The notes: generated by a model from the sequence alone, not told the origin. Shown: positions 46,691 to 56,453, numbered from the stretch's first letter. The stretch: DNA of 64,000 bases from Salegentibacter salinarum (GCF_900168115.1 NZ_FUZC01000017.1:626-64625), one strand, 5' to 3'. Made by a program: numbers and translations.

Positions 46691-49477
46691 TTATACCTGC
46701 GACTTCCTGCGTTTAAGAACAAAGAAAACCACCCCCCCTAATATTAAAAAACATAACACCCACCATACAATATTGTTCTTTTGTGCTGTAACAGGAGACA
46801 CATCGCCGTTAACAATAAAGCCAGCCCAGAAATAGGGGTGTGCTTTAAGGGGATTATAGACTATGAAATCACGTTTTGCCTGGGCCAGGGCTGCGTCTTT
46901 TGTTTTACCTTCGGCTAAGTTTTTATAAAAATAATCCATCAGTTCAGCGGCAGATTCGTCGCTTATTTTCCAGAGTGTACCGGCAATGCTTGAAGCACCA
47001 CTATAATAAAATCCGCGAGAGAGACTTATAAAGCCTTCGCTCCTCATTAAATTTCCGATACCGGTTTCGCAGGCACTAAGAGTAACCAGGTTGGCGTTGA
47101 GTTTTAAATTGTACAAATCGCTCACGTGCAAGGTGCTTTCCTGGCCTTCCACGGGTTCAAAAGAAAGGTAAGACAGCTCCGGTAATGTGTCGTTTACCGT
47201 GGCATGGGTAGCTAGATGAAGGATGCCAAACAAATTCGGTTCTTTTACAAAATTAGCAAGTGTAGCCTCGCTATCGATAAATCCGTTTCCTTTGAAATGA
47301 CCTAAAATAGCCGCTACTTCATCCTTATTGCTTTTTAAGGATTGTAATTTGTCGTTTTTAGAGCCCATAAAGCTGGGAGCAAAGGCTAAAACAGAATGGT
47401 TTTGCTCTTTTTTTCCTGACAACTCCTTGTATAAGGTAGCTGAATTTACATAGCCAATAGATTTCTTTTCAGCCAGGAAATTAATTTTATCGGTCTCCTT
47501 AGAAACAACCATACTCTCAAATGGAATATAATTGAGCGCACCATCGGCTACAATAAGTAACCTTTCTTTTGCTGAAAAATCATTCTGCATCGGTTCTAAA
47601 AGTTGGGCGTACAACTCGGCCGAAGCGGTAATAAGCTTGCTATTCAAAATACCGGGTGTGCTTAATGTATGGTAATACGTTGTTATTTGTTCGTTTAGAT
47701 TCTTACTGGTATCAAGGCGATAAAACCCGTTTTTCTTATTCCCGGCGGTAATAGCGTATAGGTTTTCACTGCCATAAAAGTAGCTTATAAAAGCTTGATC
47801 ACTATCCAGCAGTGTTTTTATTTCATTCAAGTTAACAACCTTGGTATTGTATTTTAAGTTGTAATACTCAGGATGGTTCTTTTCTATAGTAGCCATTAAC
47901 TTATGATATTCATCTTTTAACAGAAACAGTCTTTTTTTTATTTTATTAGAGGTTTTTTTTGCTGTATGCTGTTGTTTTTCCAAGAGACTAATTTCTTTAC
48001 GTAGCGAACTTTCTTCTTCCAGGAGACTTTGGGGCACCGACCCAAACCGGGTTGCTTTGGCACTTAACAAAGCCTCCATCAACAGGATGCTTTTGCTTTT
48101 TTCTAAATAATAGAATGCTTTGTCTATATAACCTGGATCATTATCTAATTGATACAATGCAAATGAAGCGGCAATACCAGTCTCAAACAATTGGTAAGCG
48201 TTTTCTATAAGTTGATACTTATCGCCGTGGTTTTCAAAAGTGGGTTTTAGACTATCCAGGGTGCGGATACCCAAATCTACTGTTTGCAAGATGTTATTAC
48301 GGGCTTCTGTTGTTTGGAATGTGCTTAGTGCATTTGCCTTGTTTTTTAAAAGGTTTACTAAAGTAATGAGGTTTAAGGTGGACCTTTCTATGGAATTCCC
48401 GTATACCTGTGCAATGCCCTTATTGTATTCTTCTAGGGCTAAGGTGGTTTGTCCTTCACGTTGATAAAATGACGCTATTTTATCGTGTATTTGTGCTATA
48501 TTGCTATGTGGACTATTGTTCCATTTCGCTTTAGCGAGTTCTAATGCCTTTAAATAGGCTGTTAATGCGCCCTTTTTCTCTTTCTCTTTATCCAGAACAG
48601 CAGCCTTGTTTAAGTAATAGTTTGGGGCATAGGAGCTATTATCAGTTAAAGCGCGTCTCATAATGGAGAGATAGTGTTTCGCACTATCCACTTTTGAGAG
48701 CGCCAGATAGTTTTCAACCATATAGCCGGTTCCAGCAGCTATACTATTACTTTCTTCTGTAGTGAAATCTTTAAGGTCGTGGTTTAGCGAAGCTAGAATA
48801 TACCGATTGGCCTCCTGGTATTGTCCTTCTTTCATATATACTTCGCCAAGTAATCGGTACACATGGCTTATATTTTCTTGTTGGATAGGCAACTTTTCCT
48901 TTAAAAATTGTAGATCCTTTTTATAGTAAAGCTTTGCCAGCTCATATTTGCCTTCATTGGTATACATTTTTGCCAGGTAATTGTATGCAGAAGATATAGA
49001 AGCATAGTCATTGGCAGTTTGAAAGGAATCGGGAAGGCTGCTGAGGGTTTCAAGCATGCTATTAAAACTGCTTCTCGCTTTTTTGTAGTGGCCTACCAAA
49101 TAATAATATAGGCCTTTATCAAATTGCTTCTGAACAGTAATATCAGTATAATCCCGTAGGCCTAAATTTTGCAAGCCAGTATGGTGTGTAGTAAAGAGGG
49201 AATCGGCTAAATGTGTGCTTTCTCTGAGTTTGCTTAGGTTATGAAAATATCCTGCTGAATAATTAACCATAGTAAGAGTATAAAACAGGTAGTCGTAGGC
49301 TTTGTGTCTTGAGGCTACCGGAATAATTTTATCAGCGTGGTAATATGTGGAATCCTGGTCGGTATATACGTATTGGTGTAGTTGTGAGTAATGATATTCC
49401 AGTGTATCGTTTTGGGCTTGTATGGAGGTGGTAAAAAACAGAATGAGTCCTATACGAGTAATAATCGTCTTTTTCAT
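46691..49477 (-). CDS. TPR-CHAT protease, secreted and membrane-anchored
   Basis: A 928-residue protein. In order: signal peptide (cleavage near TTSIQAQ), TPR helices over roughly residues 60-470 (YKKARSSFNSML, YLAKMYTNEGKYELAKLYYKKDL, LALEEYNKGI), a coiled coil near 490-540, a CHAT caspase-like domain (about 640-885) with catalytic His758 in HLATHATV and Cys803 in LSACETGIG plus a C-terminal HPYFWAGFIVNGD, one TM helix near 899-918 and a basic tail. The catalytic domain therefore faces the periplasm. CHAT proteases with TPRs act as regulated peptidases elsewhere (for example HetF and Csx29). Here the gene closes an envelope operon controlled, by position, by an ECF sigma factor. Confidence 0.88.
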   Translation of the reverse strand: MKKTIITRIGLILFFTTSIQAQNDTLEYHYSQLHQYVYTDQDSTYYHADKIIPVASRHKAYDYLFYTLTMVNYSAGYFHNLSKLRESTHLADSLFTTHHTGLQNLGLRDYTDITVQKQFDKGLYYYLVGHYKKARSSFNSMLETLSSLPDSFQTANDYASISSAYNYLAKMYTNEGKYELAKLYYKKDLQFLKEKLPIQQENISHVYRLLGEVYMKEGQYQEANRYILASLNHDLKDFTTEESNSIAAGTGYMVENYLALSKVDSAKHYLSIMRRALTDNSSYAPNYYLNKAAVLDKEKEKKGALTAYLKALELAKAKWNNSPHSNIAQIHDKIASFYQREGQTTLALEEYNKGIAQVYGNSIERSTLNLITLVNLLKNKANALSTFQTTEARNNILQTVDLGIRTLDSLKPTFENHGDKYQLIENAYQLFETGIAASFALYQLDNDPGYIDKAFYYLEKSKSILLMEALLSAKATRFGSVPQSLLEEESSLRKEISLLEKQQHTAKKTSNKIKKRLFLLKDEYHKLMATIEKNHPEYYNLKYNTKVVNLNEIKTLLDSDQAFISYFYGSENLYAITAGNKKNGFYRLDTSKNLNEQITTYYHTLSTPGILNSKLITASAELYAQLLEPMQNDFSAKERLLIVADGALNYIPFESMVVSKETDKINFLAEKKSIGYVNSATLYKELSGKKEQNHSVLAFAPSFMGSKNDKLQSLKSNKDEVAAILGHFKGNGFIDSEATLANFVKEPNLFGILHLATHATVNDTLPELSYLSFEPVEGQESTLHVSDLYNLKLNANLVTLSACETGIGNLMRSEGFISLSRGFYYSGASSIAGTLWKISDESAAELMDYFYKNLAEGKTKDAALAQAKRDFIVYNPLKAHPYFWAGFIVNGDVSPVTAQKNNIVWWVLCFLILGGVVFFVLKRRKSQV

Positions 49478-49506
49478 CTAAAAAGCTTATAGCGCCCTAA
49501 AATACA

Positions 49507-49538
49507 AAAAAGAGGCGTATAGACATACGACCTCTTTT
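49507..49538 (-). terminator. Hairpin terminator/attenuator just upstream of the CHAT gene
   Basis: AAAAGAGGCGTAT and ATACGACCTCTTTT pair over about 13 bp with one bulge and a 4-base loop. On the minus strand the stem is followed by a T run. It ends the upstream lipoprotein transcript yet lies only 29 bp before the CHAT start codon, leaving little room for a separate promoter, so partial read-through (attenuation) is likely. Confidence 0.65.
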
Positions 49539-49608
49539 CTGATTACTACCTTCCGTTGTTTTTTAATTATATATAAAGGCTTATTGGTAAACTGTTTTAA
49601 TTCGTTTG

Positions 49609-50319
49609 TTAATCCTGCCTAACCATTACGGGAACTTTGTAAATAAAAGTCTTACCCTTAACTTGCTTTTGTATGGATAAGGTAGCTTCGACCATAGGTT
49701 GGATTTCCTTAAGCTGTACCGAAGTATAGTAAAGTAAATTTTTATATTCAGGTAGCGGTTGGTGGGTTTCCTTGGAATTATTGACCGCAATGGTATTGTT
49801 TTTACTGTCAGAAAGGCTCAAGCTGAGAATTTCAACATCATCAGTAGTTACCAGTAGGCTGAATCGCTTAGGATTAATACAGGGTATGGCGTCGTTATCT
49901 TTGCCCAAACAAGGACGTGGTTTTCGTGGTGGTTTAATACCTATTAAGGGCTTTATATTTTCTAGGTTTTCGTATAAACCGATTAAGCTTTCTTTGGCTT
50001 TTTTAATATCGGCTTGGACTTCCTCATATTTGGGATTTTTGGGAGCTATCTCTGCCCAGTTATTTATTTTAGTTTCTAGTTTGTTAATTTCTGTTTTTAA
50101 ATAAAAGGTATACAGGTCGGATTCAAACAAGTAATTGCTTTCTGTAAGTTCCGGGATTTGACTTCCCTTATCATTATAATCCACCATCATATTGTATGTG
50201 GCGTTTACCCCGGTTAGGTCATTGCCAATTTCCTCACTATTGTCTTTGGAGCAGCTTACCGTTAAGCTAATCACTAGCATTATGGTTAATAAGTGAGTGA
50301 TTGATTTCATTTTGTTCAT
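49609..50319 (-). CDS. Coiled-coil lipoprotein of the CHAT locus
   Basis: A 236-residue lipoprotein with lipobox LTVSC (MNKMKSITHLL start; the second Met is also possible). Residues about 70-120 form a charged helical segment (EINKLETKINNWAEI, EEVQADIKKAKESLIGLYENLE) and the rest is beta-rich. Two cysteines in PRPCLGKDNDAIPC may form a disulphide loop. No family is recognised. It starts 13 bp after the propeller protein gene and is followed by the hairpin before the CHAT gene. Confidence 0.65.
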   Translation of the reverse strand: MNKMKSITHLLTIMLVISLTVSCSKDNSEEIGNDLTGVNATYNMMVDYNDKGSQIPELTESNYLFESDLYTFYLKTEINKLETKINNWAEIAPKNPKYEEVQADIKKAKESLIGLYENLENIKPLIGIKPPRKPRPCLGKDNDAIPCINPKRFSLLVTTDDVEILSLSLSDSKNNTIAVNNSKETHQPLPEYKNLLYYTSVQLKEIQPMVEATLSIQKQVKGKTFIYKVPVMVRQD

Positions 50320-50332
50320 TATAATTGAGTTT

Positions 50333-52099
50333 TTAGTTATACATTTTAATTTTATCTCCCTTTTTATTCACCTTTAAAAGGTATTTTCCGGAAGGGCTGA
50401 ATACCATCGTTTCACGGCTTTTAAAGGTAATGTTTTCTGTTATTTTGGCTAGTTGAAGATTGACGCGGGTAAACTTGTTATTTTCCAGTATCCAGACTTC
50501 GTTTGAATTGGCTACTACATCCTTTACGTTCCTGGCTTCTACATTTAGTATAATCTTACCGTCAAAGTCCATGATTCCTATGCCTTTGGTGCCGAAAATA
50601 TAGATGCCTTTCTCGAAAAAACGGCTGGATTTTATTGTGCCCACGCCTAAGTCCCTGGAGGTGGTGTAAGCGATTTTCTGTCCGGTTCTGGCATCAAGGG
50701 TATAGATACCTTTGGACACAAAATCGATAATACGAGCATTGGAAATTAAAAAAGGATTGAAGGCTTTGGCTCTATCGGCACTGTTTCTGGCTTTATCGGT
50801 TTGAAAAAGAATTTCTCCATTTTCGGGATTTATGGCCGTTATCATCGTACGGTTAAGGGTGCCAGATGATTTTATATAAAAAATACCGTCTTCCAGCTGA
50901 TCTTGTATCACTGTCCATTGGTCTCCCAGGATATTATATTTTTCTACTTCTACCTTGTCTTTATGAATATCAATATTGAGGTAGCCCTTTTTACCTCCTA
51001 CACCTAGTTTTCCTTTTTTGTTAAATATCGTGAAGTAGCATAACTTCCCATTGGCGTCAAAATAAAGTTGTCGAGGGATTAATCTATTGTATTTACTATC
51101 GGTTTTTGCCTGGCTATTGCCGCCATTAATGGCTTTATCTATGGCCATTATACCGCCCAAAACTTTGGTTGAGGTTCGTGCAGCTCCCAGACGACTTTTG
51201 ATGTCACCATTGCGTTCTACAGCATTCTTAACATCGATAAAAGTTAGATCTAAATATGGAAGCACTAAAGTGTGGCCAACTATCGAAGCGTAACCAGGTG
51301 TAAAGTCACCTGTATAAGGAACACTCCATAGCAGTTTACCGGTGTTTACATCCAAGGCTTGTACTTCGGGTTTGGCTGTAAGAAGGTCTACCGAGCCTTC
51401 AGAATTGGGAACTTTTATTAGGTATAATTGACCGGCTTGAGGGTTGAATAAAATTTCCCCAATTCCACCAGTTACGGATTTTTGTGTCCAGTTGATATTG
51501 CCATTATTAATGTCAACCGATTGCAAACCTTTTTTTCCGTTGAAAAAGAGCGTATTCCTTTCAGGGAGGTAATTAATTAGTCTGTCTAAGACTTTGTCCG
51601 GAGTAAAAAAGGAATTGAATGAGTGGCGTGGGTTTACCTGTTTCCCAACTATTTCAGCGGTTACGATACCTTCACCGTGTAAACGTAAAATGGTTTCGGC
51701 AAGGCTAACTTCCATATGCAATTGGTCGGTTTCCCAGATCATTTTTCCATCTTTAAGGCTAAAGGCCTTAACGTGGGTCTTGTTGTGTTGGTAATCGACC
51801 GTCATAAACACTTGCTCGGTTCCAAACAAGAAATAACCGCTACCGGTTGGCAACACCTTTGATTTTATAGCGCGTCCCGGTTTAAAAGTATGCTTTCCAT
51901 TTAATATCCTGGTTTGGGTTTCTAAATCCCAAACTTGGTAATGAGAGTCGTTTTCGGCAACCAGGTATCTGTCATCTGGTGAAAAATCAATGAATTCTGG
52001 TGAGAAGCCAAGATCGATATTCCCTGGATCAATAGCGTCCTGAGCTGTTGACTGCCATGCTATTAAAAGAAATAGAAATGTTATTTTTATGAAGTTCAT
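50333..52099 (-). CDS. Secreted PQQ/WD40-like beta-propeller protein
   Basis: A 588-residue protein with a signal peptide (MNFIKITFLFLLIAWQSTAQ) followed by repeated blades of the PQQ/quinoprotein type (DGKMIWETDQL, NGNINWTQKS, TGKLLWSVPYTG, NGEILFQTDKA, TGQKIAYTTSRD). It opens with a WD-like piece (DLETQTRILNGKHTF). It has no visible lipobox, so it is probably periplasmic or surface-associated. In other systems such propellers serve as binding scaffolds, e.g. BamB. It is one of two propeller-like genes in this operon. Confidence 0.72.
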   Translation of the reverse strand: MNFIKITFLFLLIAWQSTAQDAIDPGNIDLGFSPEFIDFSPDDRYLVAENDSHYQVWDLETQTRILNGKHTFKPGRAIKSKVLPTGSGYFLFGTEQVFMTVDYQHNKTHVKAFSLKDGKMIWETDQLHMEVSLAETILRLHGEGIVTAEIVGKQVNPRHSFNSFFTPDKVLDRLINYLPERNTLFFNGKKGLQSVDINNGNINWTQKSVTGGIGEILFNPQAGQLYLIKVPNSEGSVDLLTAKPEVQALDVNTGKLLWSVPYTGDFTPGYASIVGHTLVLPYLDLTFIDVKNAVERNGDIKSRLGAARTSTKVLGGIMAIDKAINGGNSQAKTDSKYNRLIPRQLYFDANGKLCYFTIFNKKGKLGVGGKKGYLNIDIHKDKVEVEKYNILGDQWTVIQDQLEDGIFYIKSSGTLNRTMITAINPENGEILFQTDKARNSADRAKAFNPFLISNARIIDFVSKGIYTLDARTGQKIAYTTSRDLGVGTIKSSRFFEKGIYIFGTKGIGIMDFDGKIILNVEARNVKDVVANSNEVWILENNKFTRVNLQLAKITENITFKSRETMVFSPSGKYLLKVNKKGDKIKMYN

Positions 52100-52129
52100 T
52101 TTTTTAGTTTTTCTGAGAGGGGGGAAGGG

Positions 52130-53443
52130 TTATGGATTTTTTTTCACCACAAAGATATCACCGGCCTGCCCGTTGTGGTCCTTATTCGATAACCTCACCG
52201 GTTGGCTGTTATGCCAATAGGTTGCCGAGACTTTCTGGTCGGGTAGAGATTCTATTCCCGACACATATACATTCCCGTCCAATACAAAGATGCCACTAGC
52301 TTCTGCAGGGTACGAGCGATCCGTCAGATCTACTGCTTCTCCATTCTTCCAGTACCTTGCGACATTTACCCTGCCTTGACCCGATTTATGTAATACCTTC
52401 TCATATCCGGCCACATATACATCGTCGTCTTCTACAAAAATTGAACTTGATTCTGACTCCAGCTCACCTGTTCCTAAAATAACTTCTTGTCCGTTTTTCC
52501 AATATTTGGCTATTGTGCGGTTCCCGTTCGATCCGTATCCGGAAATATATACATCTCCATGGTCGGATACTGCAATACCGGTAACCACTCCCGTGCCTTC
52601 TAACGGGGTGGCAACCCCATTTTTCCAGTATGTGGGTTCAGCATCCAATATGCCTGCAACATGAACATCATCCCCGATTACCTTGATGAAACTCTCTCCC
52701 GTTTGGCCTATGGTTCCACTATCCAGACGAACAGGTAACTCTCCACCATTTTTCCAATAAGCAATATCTATCAGGTTGTTCGCATTTTTTTGAACCCCTG
52801 CCACATACACGTCATCATCGGCCAGACTGATGTCTAATCCTTTGGCATACCCGGATGGCTGGGTTAATTCATGGTAAGTGTTGTTTTTCCAAAAGAAAGC
52901 TGAGGCTCGTGAACTTGAAAAGATTCTTTCACCTGTGATATACACATCGTGACCAGAGACGGCAATACTATGGTAAATCACAGGGTCTTCCATATGATTT
53001 GGAGCGAGTAGCAGTGGCATTGGTTCTCCATTCTTCCAATACATAGGCCAAATGCCCTGGAGTTGTTCGTGATAACCTTCACCCAGCACGTAAATATCCA
53101 CATCACTTTGCATTACGTTTACCGTGATTGTAAGCGGCTCACTGTCTTTATACCCGTCTTTCTTCGCAATAGCGGTTGCAGTTTGGGCCTGGTTAAATTG
53201 GTGTTGATATGCATCGGTTTTCTGTCCGTTGATAAAGATATCGGCATCGGTCACGGGTTCTCCATCTGCGGTGACTTCAAAAGTGACCGTCGATGATACC
53301 ATTATCATTGCCTGGTTTATCGTAAGGCTTAGTTGCTGCTCTTCTTCATCTTGCGGTGGTGCTGGATTCTGTTCTTTTGAACAAGAAGATACACTTAACC
53401 AAACACATAAAAGCATCAGGGTACTGGAATAGATTGTTTTCAT
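52130..53443 (-). CDS. Lipoprotein with Ig-like domain and repeated DVYVAG/YWKNG units
   Basis: A 437-residue lipoprotein (lipobox SVSSC). After the Cys comes a Pro/Glu-rich linker, then an Ig-like/PEGA-type domain (TFEVTADGEPVTDADIFINGQ; AIAKKDGYKDSEP), then about seven repeats of 40-50 residues with D-VYVAG and a-YWKNG-motifs, which suggests a beta-propeller. The repeated WKNG tryptophan may build a common blade contact. No enzymatic motif is visible. It is probably exposed at the outer membrane and co-transcribed with its neighbours (30 bp and 11 bp gaps). Confidence 0.7.
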   Translation of the reverse strand: MKTIYSSTLMLLCVWLSVSSCSKEQNPAPPQDEEEQQLSLTINQAMIMVSSTVTFEVTADGEPVTDADIFINGQKTDAYQHQFNQAQTATAIAKKDGYKDSEPLTITVNVMQSDVDIYVLGEGYHEQLQGIWPMYWKNGEPMPLLLAPNHMEDPVIYHSIAVSGHDVYITGERIFSSSRASAFFWKNNTYHELTQPSGYAKGLDISLADDDVYVAGVQKNANNLIDIAYWKNGGELPVRLDSGTIGQTGESFIKVIGDDVHVAGILDAEPTYWKNGVATPLEGTGVVTGIAVSDHGDVYISGYGSNGNRTIAKYWKNGQEVILGTGELESESSSIFVEDDDVYVAGYEKVLHKSGQGRVNVARYWKNGEAVDLTDRSYPAEASGIFVLDGNVYVSGIESLPDQKVSATYWHNSQPVRLSNKDHNGQAGDIFVVKKNP

Positions 53444-53454
53444 TTCTTAATTTT

Positions 53455-54039
53455 TTATTTCTTTGTTTCAACATTAAACTTGCCGCTAACAATGTTTATC
53501 CCTTTTCCTGTTAGAGGTGCTTTGTTAATGGATGTGTTTTCCGGTAGTTCAAATTCAAAGCTGCCCGTAAGGGAAGTACCATCAACCGATTCAATGATTA
53601 TTTTTCCTTTGGGAGCTATTTTCCAGGCGGGCTGCGCTTTGTATTCTATGGCTACATTTTGATAATATGAGTCATTGTATTCTAAATAATGCGTATAGGT
53701 TACTTCAAACCCTGCTTCATATCCCAGGTCGGGATTCCCCCGGTCTATAATAGCATATTCTCCCGGTTCGGGTAGTCCTAGTTCTTCCCAGGACTCCGCC
53801 CGAAATCGTAATCTGTATTCGGGAGTATTTGTATTTTCGTCTGTAATTTGGATAGTAAAGAAATGCCTGTTCTGTCCTTCGGAGAACAATACCTTTGCAT
53901 TACCTGTTTTTTTACCTGATATTGCTCCCGATACAACAAAAGAAACTTGATGTTCATTGTTAGTCTGGGCTGTGGTACCAATTGCTAAAACCAGTATACA
54001 TATTATTATAATAGGTCTTGAAAGTGTAGTTATATTCAT
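53455..54039 (-). CDS. Secreted beta-rich protein of unknown function
   Basis: A 194-residue protein with a signal peptide (ending IGTTAQ) and a beta-strand pattern. The C-terminal region (KGKIIIESVDGTSLTGSFEFEL, then KGINIVSGKFNV) resembles the DUF6252-like pattern 'G.I.I...d...isGtFeF.l..t....v.i..GkFnv' common in Bacteroidota lipoproteins, although no lipobox is present. Function unknown. It ends 11 bp before the repeat lipoprotein gene. Confidence 0.6.
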   Translation of the reverse strand: MNITTLSRPIIIICILVLAIGTTAQTNNEHQVSFVVSGAISGKKTGNAKVLFSEGQNRHFFTIQITDENTNTPEYRLRFRAESWEELGLPEPGEYAIIDRGNPDLGYEAGFEVTYTHYLEYNDSYYQNVAIEYKAQPAWKIAPKGKIIIESVDGTSLTGSFEFELPENTSINKAPLTGKGINIVSGKFNVETKK

Positions 54040-54133
54040 CTGTTTAAGATTTGTCCTTGTTAATTTTTACCAGGCACTAATTCTGAAAGAACCTGAGAAT
54101 CCTGTCCCTTTTATCAAAATTTTAAGCTACGTT

Positions 54134-54679
54134 TTAAGGGGCGTCCACGACTATTTCACCAGTTACATTTACCTCCTCCCCATCTGCTCCTAACTTAAAC
54201 TTCCCACTAAAATTCAAAATGCACGATGCTACTTTTCCATCTTGGCCATATATGGAAATATTATGTTCCTCATAATTATTTAACGTGATATCTATTATTC
54301 CTGAGGGGCTGTATTTATCTTCCACTCCCCATTGGCCAAAAACAATACCCGGACCACTACCTTTAAGACTTGGCTTATTGTTTTCATCTAAGGCTATTCC
54401 TATTCCTATCTGAAATTCACCGGTATCCATAAGTGTTCCGGCCATTACTTTGCTATCTATCGCCTGGCTATATTCAACGATCGAAACAGGATTATAAACT
54501 CCGCCTGAAACTTTAGAGATATTTCCCTGGTAGGTTTTTCCGTTCGCTATATCGATATGATAAGTATGCACATTGGAGGAAGTGTTTTTATTTTCTTTTT
54601 TTTCATTGTCATTTGAGCAAGCCATAAATAGGCATAAAGCTATAATATATGTTGCTGATTGTATGATTGTTCTTTTCAT
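54134..54679 (-). CDS. Small lipoprotein of the CHAT locus
   Basis: A 181-residue lipoprotein (lipobox CLFMAC, Cys21, then a charged Asn/Lys linker). The mature part is beta-rich (HIDIANGKTYQGNISKV, FQIGIGIALDENN) and ends with NFSGKFKLGADGEEVNVTGEIVV, a pattern like that of the next protein downstream, so the two may be distant relatives. No known family recognised with confidence. Confidence 0.6.
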   Translation of the reverse strand: MKRTIIQSATYIIALCLFMACSNDNEKKENKNTSSNVHTYHIDIANGKTYQGNISKVSGGVYNPVSIVEYSQAIDSKVMAGTLMDTGEFQIGIGIALDENNKPSLKGSGPGIVFGQWGVEDKYSPSGIIDITLNNYEEHNISIYGQDGKVASCILNFSGKFKLGADGEEVNVTGEIVVDAP

Positions 54680-54690
54680 TTCTTATAAGA

Positions 54691-55122
54691 TTAATTTCGT
54701 TTTTTATATAGCAGATATAGCTTTTTTTCTGCTCCCGGGTGGATCGGAACACCTATGGTCATTTTGCCATTTTTCATGTCTTCGATATGCCATTTAATGC
54801 TACGTTCTCCTTTGGAAAGTGTTATAATACCCTCGTTCAATGTCCAATTAAAAGTGTTTTCTCTTTCTTGGCAACTCTTGTTGTATTTTACTTCCCTGGC
54901 CATATGGTTCTTAGTAAAAACGGTGTGGTCTGGCAAGCAATCAGCATTAGACTGCTTGTGTGGTATCAACCACCCTTTACCGTTCTCACCCATCAAGTTG
55001 CCTTGTATATCCCAGGTGCCTAGAATGGTTTCTTTATCAAGAGTTTGGGAAAAGGACGTATAACTAGTAAGCCAGCAGTTAAGCGTAAGTAATAAAATTA
55101 TATGTAGCATACTCCCTTTCAT
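54691..55122 (-). CDS. Lipocalin-like secreted protein
   Basis: A 143-residue protein with a signal peptide (MLHIILLLTLNCWLTSYTSFSQ; the fifth codon ATG at 55110 may be the true start). The mature region opens ETILGTWDIQG, the GxW motif of lipocalin-like domains, followed by eight or so short strands and two cysteines (SNADC, NKSC). Such domains bind small hydrophobic ligands or act as scaffolds; no ligand is inferable. 11 bp separate it from the next gene. Confidence 0.6.
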   Translation of the reverse strand: MKGSMLHIILLLTLNCWLTSYTSFSQTLDKETILGTWDIQGNLMGENGKGWLIPHKQSNADCLPDHTVFTKNHMAREVKYNKSCQERENTFNWTLNEGIITLSKGERSIKWHIEDMKNGKMTIGVPIHPGAEKKLYLLYKKRN

Positions 55123-55208
55123 ATATTGTTTTAGAATGGGTTTCTCTTAAAGAGCGCGCGGTAGGTAAATGGCTAATTCCGTTTTTACATACCGCTGCTC
55201 ATTACTAA

Positions 55209-56453
55209 TTATTCTTCACACCACTCTTCACTGACATTGTCAAAAGTGAGATTGGTTGTTGTTAAGTTTTCAAACGGGTTGCTTGAGTATCCATAAAAGG
55301 CACAATTTTCTAAGTTTCTGAAAATCGTATTTTCGACGGTTAACTTAGGTCGTGCGTGCATATAGATAGCACCTGAATTTTGGATGTTTCCAACCGGAAA
55401 ATCGCCTTTAGCATGTTCTATGACGGTATGGGATATGATATTGTTTTCTTGTGTAAAACCAAATTGTATACCGCCCCAGTTGGTGCCGTTATGTGCTTTT
55501 AAATGTACAGGATCTGCCTCTGTTCCTAAGATTTTTAAACTTAAGTTGTAAGGAGGAAGAAAACCGTATGCTTGGAGATATGCCCCGGCTTTAAACTGCA
55601 TTTCTACCCCTTCTTCAATGCTAAGGTGACCATCGTCCCCGATACTCACCCTGCTATCTACAAGATACGGGACGTCCAATTTTTGCCAACTTACGGTTTG
55701 GTCTTCAATTTCGTAATAGGAACCTGTAATGTTAAAAAAATCGCTGGCATTACCGGTATACGAAGAAGTATTATCGAAAAAATGCGCCATCTCTGCTGAG
55801 ACCTTTACCGGTACATCTTCGTTTCCTGCAATAATTAGGTTTGAAGTCGAAATGCTTGCGTTTTTACTGATACCGTGATAGTCTAGACCAACGCTGCCAC
55901 CATTTATTATTTCTACGTGGTTTAGGGTAAGAGCTTGCGGCGGGGTGCCCGAAACTCCTCTTAGGGCCAAACTGCCTTCATATACAGGAGAAGAAGAAGT
56001 TAGGTTTTGTGAACCGGCATATTCTATTACCGTATGCTCTATAAGGTTGTTTGGGTTGTGCGCTTCGGTTAGGAAAATCCCTCTCCAATAACCCTTTTGT
56101 TTGGAAGTTCCGGTTAAGATAACAGGATCTGTTGCAGTTCCCTTTATTTCAAAAACCTTGTTGTCCAGGTTAACTCTTAATCCTGCGTGATTTTCAAACT
56201 CAATAACAACGCCTGCTTCAATTCTAAGGCTTCCTTCTACATTTGTCCAACAACTTATAATATAATCTACGGGTCTATTTGTATCGTTTTCCAGTACACG
56301 GTCTTCACTAAAGTAGTCGCATTCAAGAACAATAGGAGGGAGTAGTTCTTCTACTGGCTCAATATCTTCATCATCACTACTACATGAGGCTAATAACAAT
56401 ATACTGCAGATAAGAAGGCTTAAGTAAGAGGTAGGTTTAAAATAATTTTTCAT
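55209..56453 (-). CDS. Lipoprotein with right-handed parallel beta-helix
   Basis: A 414-residue lipoprotein (lipobox LLASC, then SSDDEDIEPVEE acidic linker). The body has repeated turns of a parallel beta-helix (LRIEAGVVIEFENHAGL, GIFLTEAHNPNNLIEHTVIEYAG, GIQFGFTQENNIISHTVIEHA, LTVENTIFRNL), in two similar halves each with an HTVIEyA turn. This is a known pattern of Bacteroidota surface proteins without lyase residues. It may bind polysaccharide or serve as scaffold. No sequence-based catalytic call is possible. Confidence 0.7.
   Translation of the reverse strand: MKNYFKPTSYLSLLICSILLLASCSSDDEDIEPVEELLPPIVLECDYFSEDRVLENDTNRPVDYIISCWTNVEGSLRIEAGVVIEFENHAGLRVNLDNKVFEIKGTATDPVILTGTSKQKGYWRGIFLTEAHNPNNLIEHTVIEYAGSQNLTSSSPVYEGSLALRGVSGTPPQALTLNHVEIINGGSVGLDYHGISKNASISTSNLIIAGNEDVPVKVSAEMAHFFDNTSSYTGNASDFFNITGSYYEIEDQTVSWQKLDVPYLVDSRVSIGDDGHLSIEEGVEMQFKAGAYLQAYGFLPPYNLSLKILGTEADPVHLKAHNGTNWGGIQFGFTQENNIISHTVIEHAKGDFPVGNIQNSGAIYMHARPKLTVENTIFRNLENCAFYGYSSNPFENLTTTNLTFDNVSEEWCEE

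Noticed and set aside
46691-49477. CHAT protein as part of a CRISPR type III-E (Craspase) or gasdermin defence system
   Set aside because: No Cas gene, CRISPR array or gasdermin-like gene nearby; the protein has a signal peptide and TM anchor, which points to the envelope.
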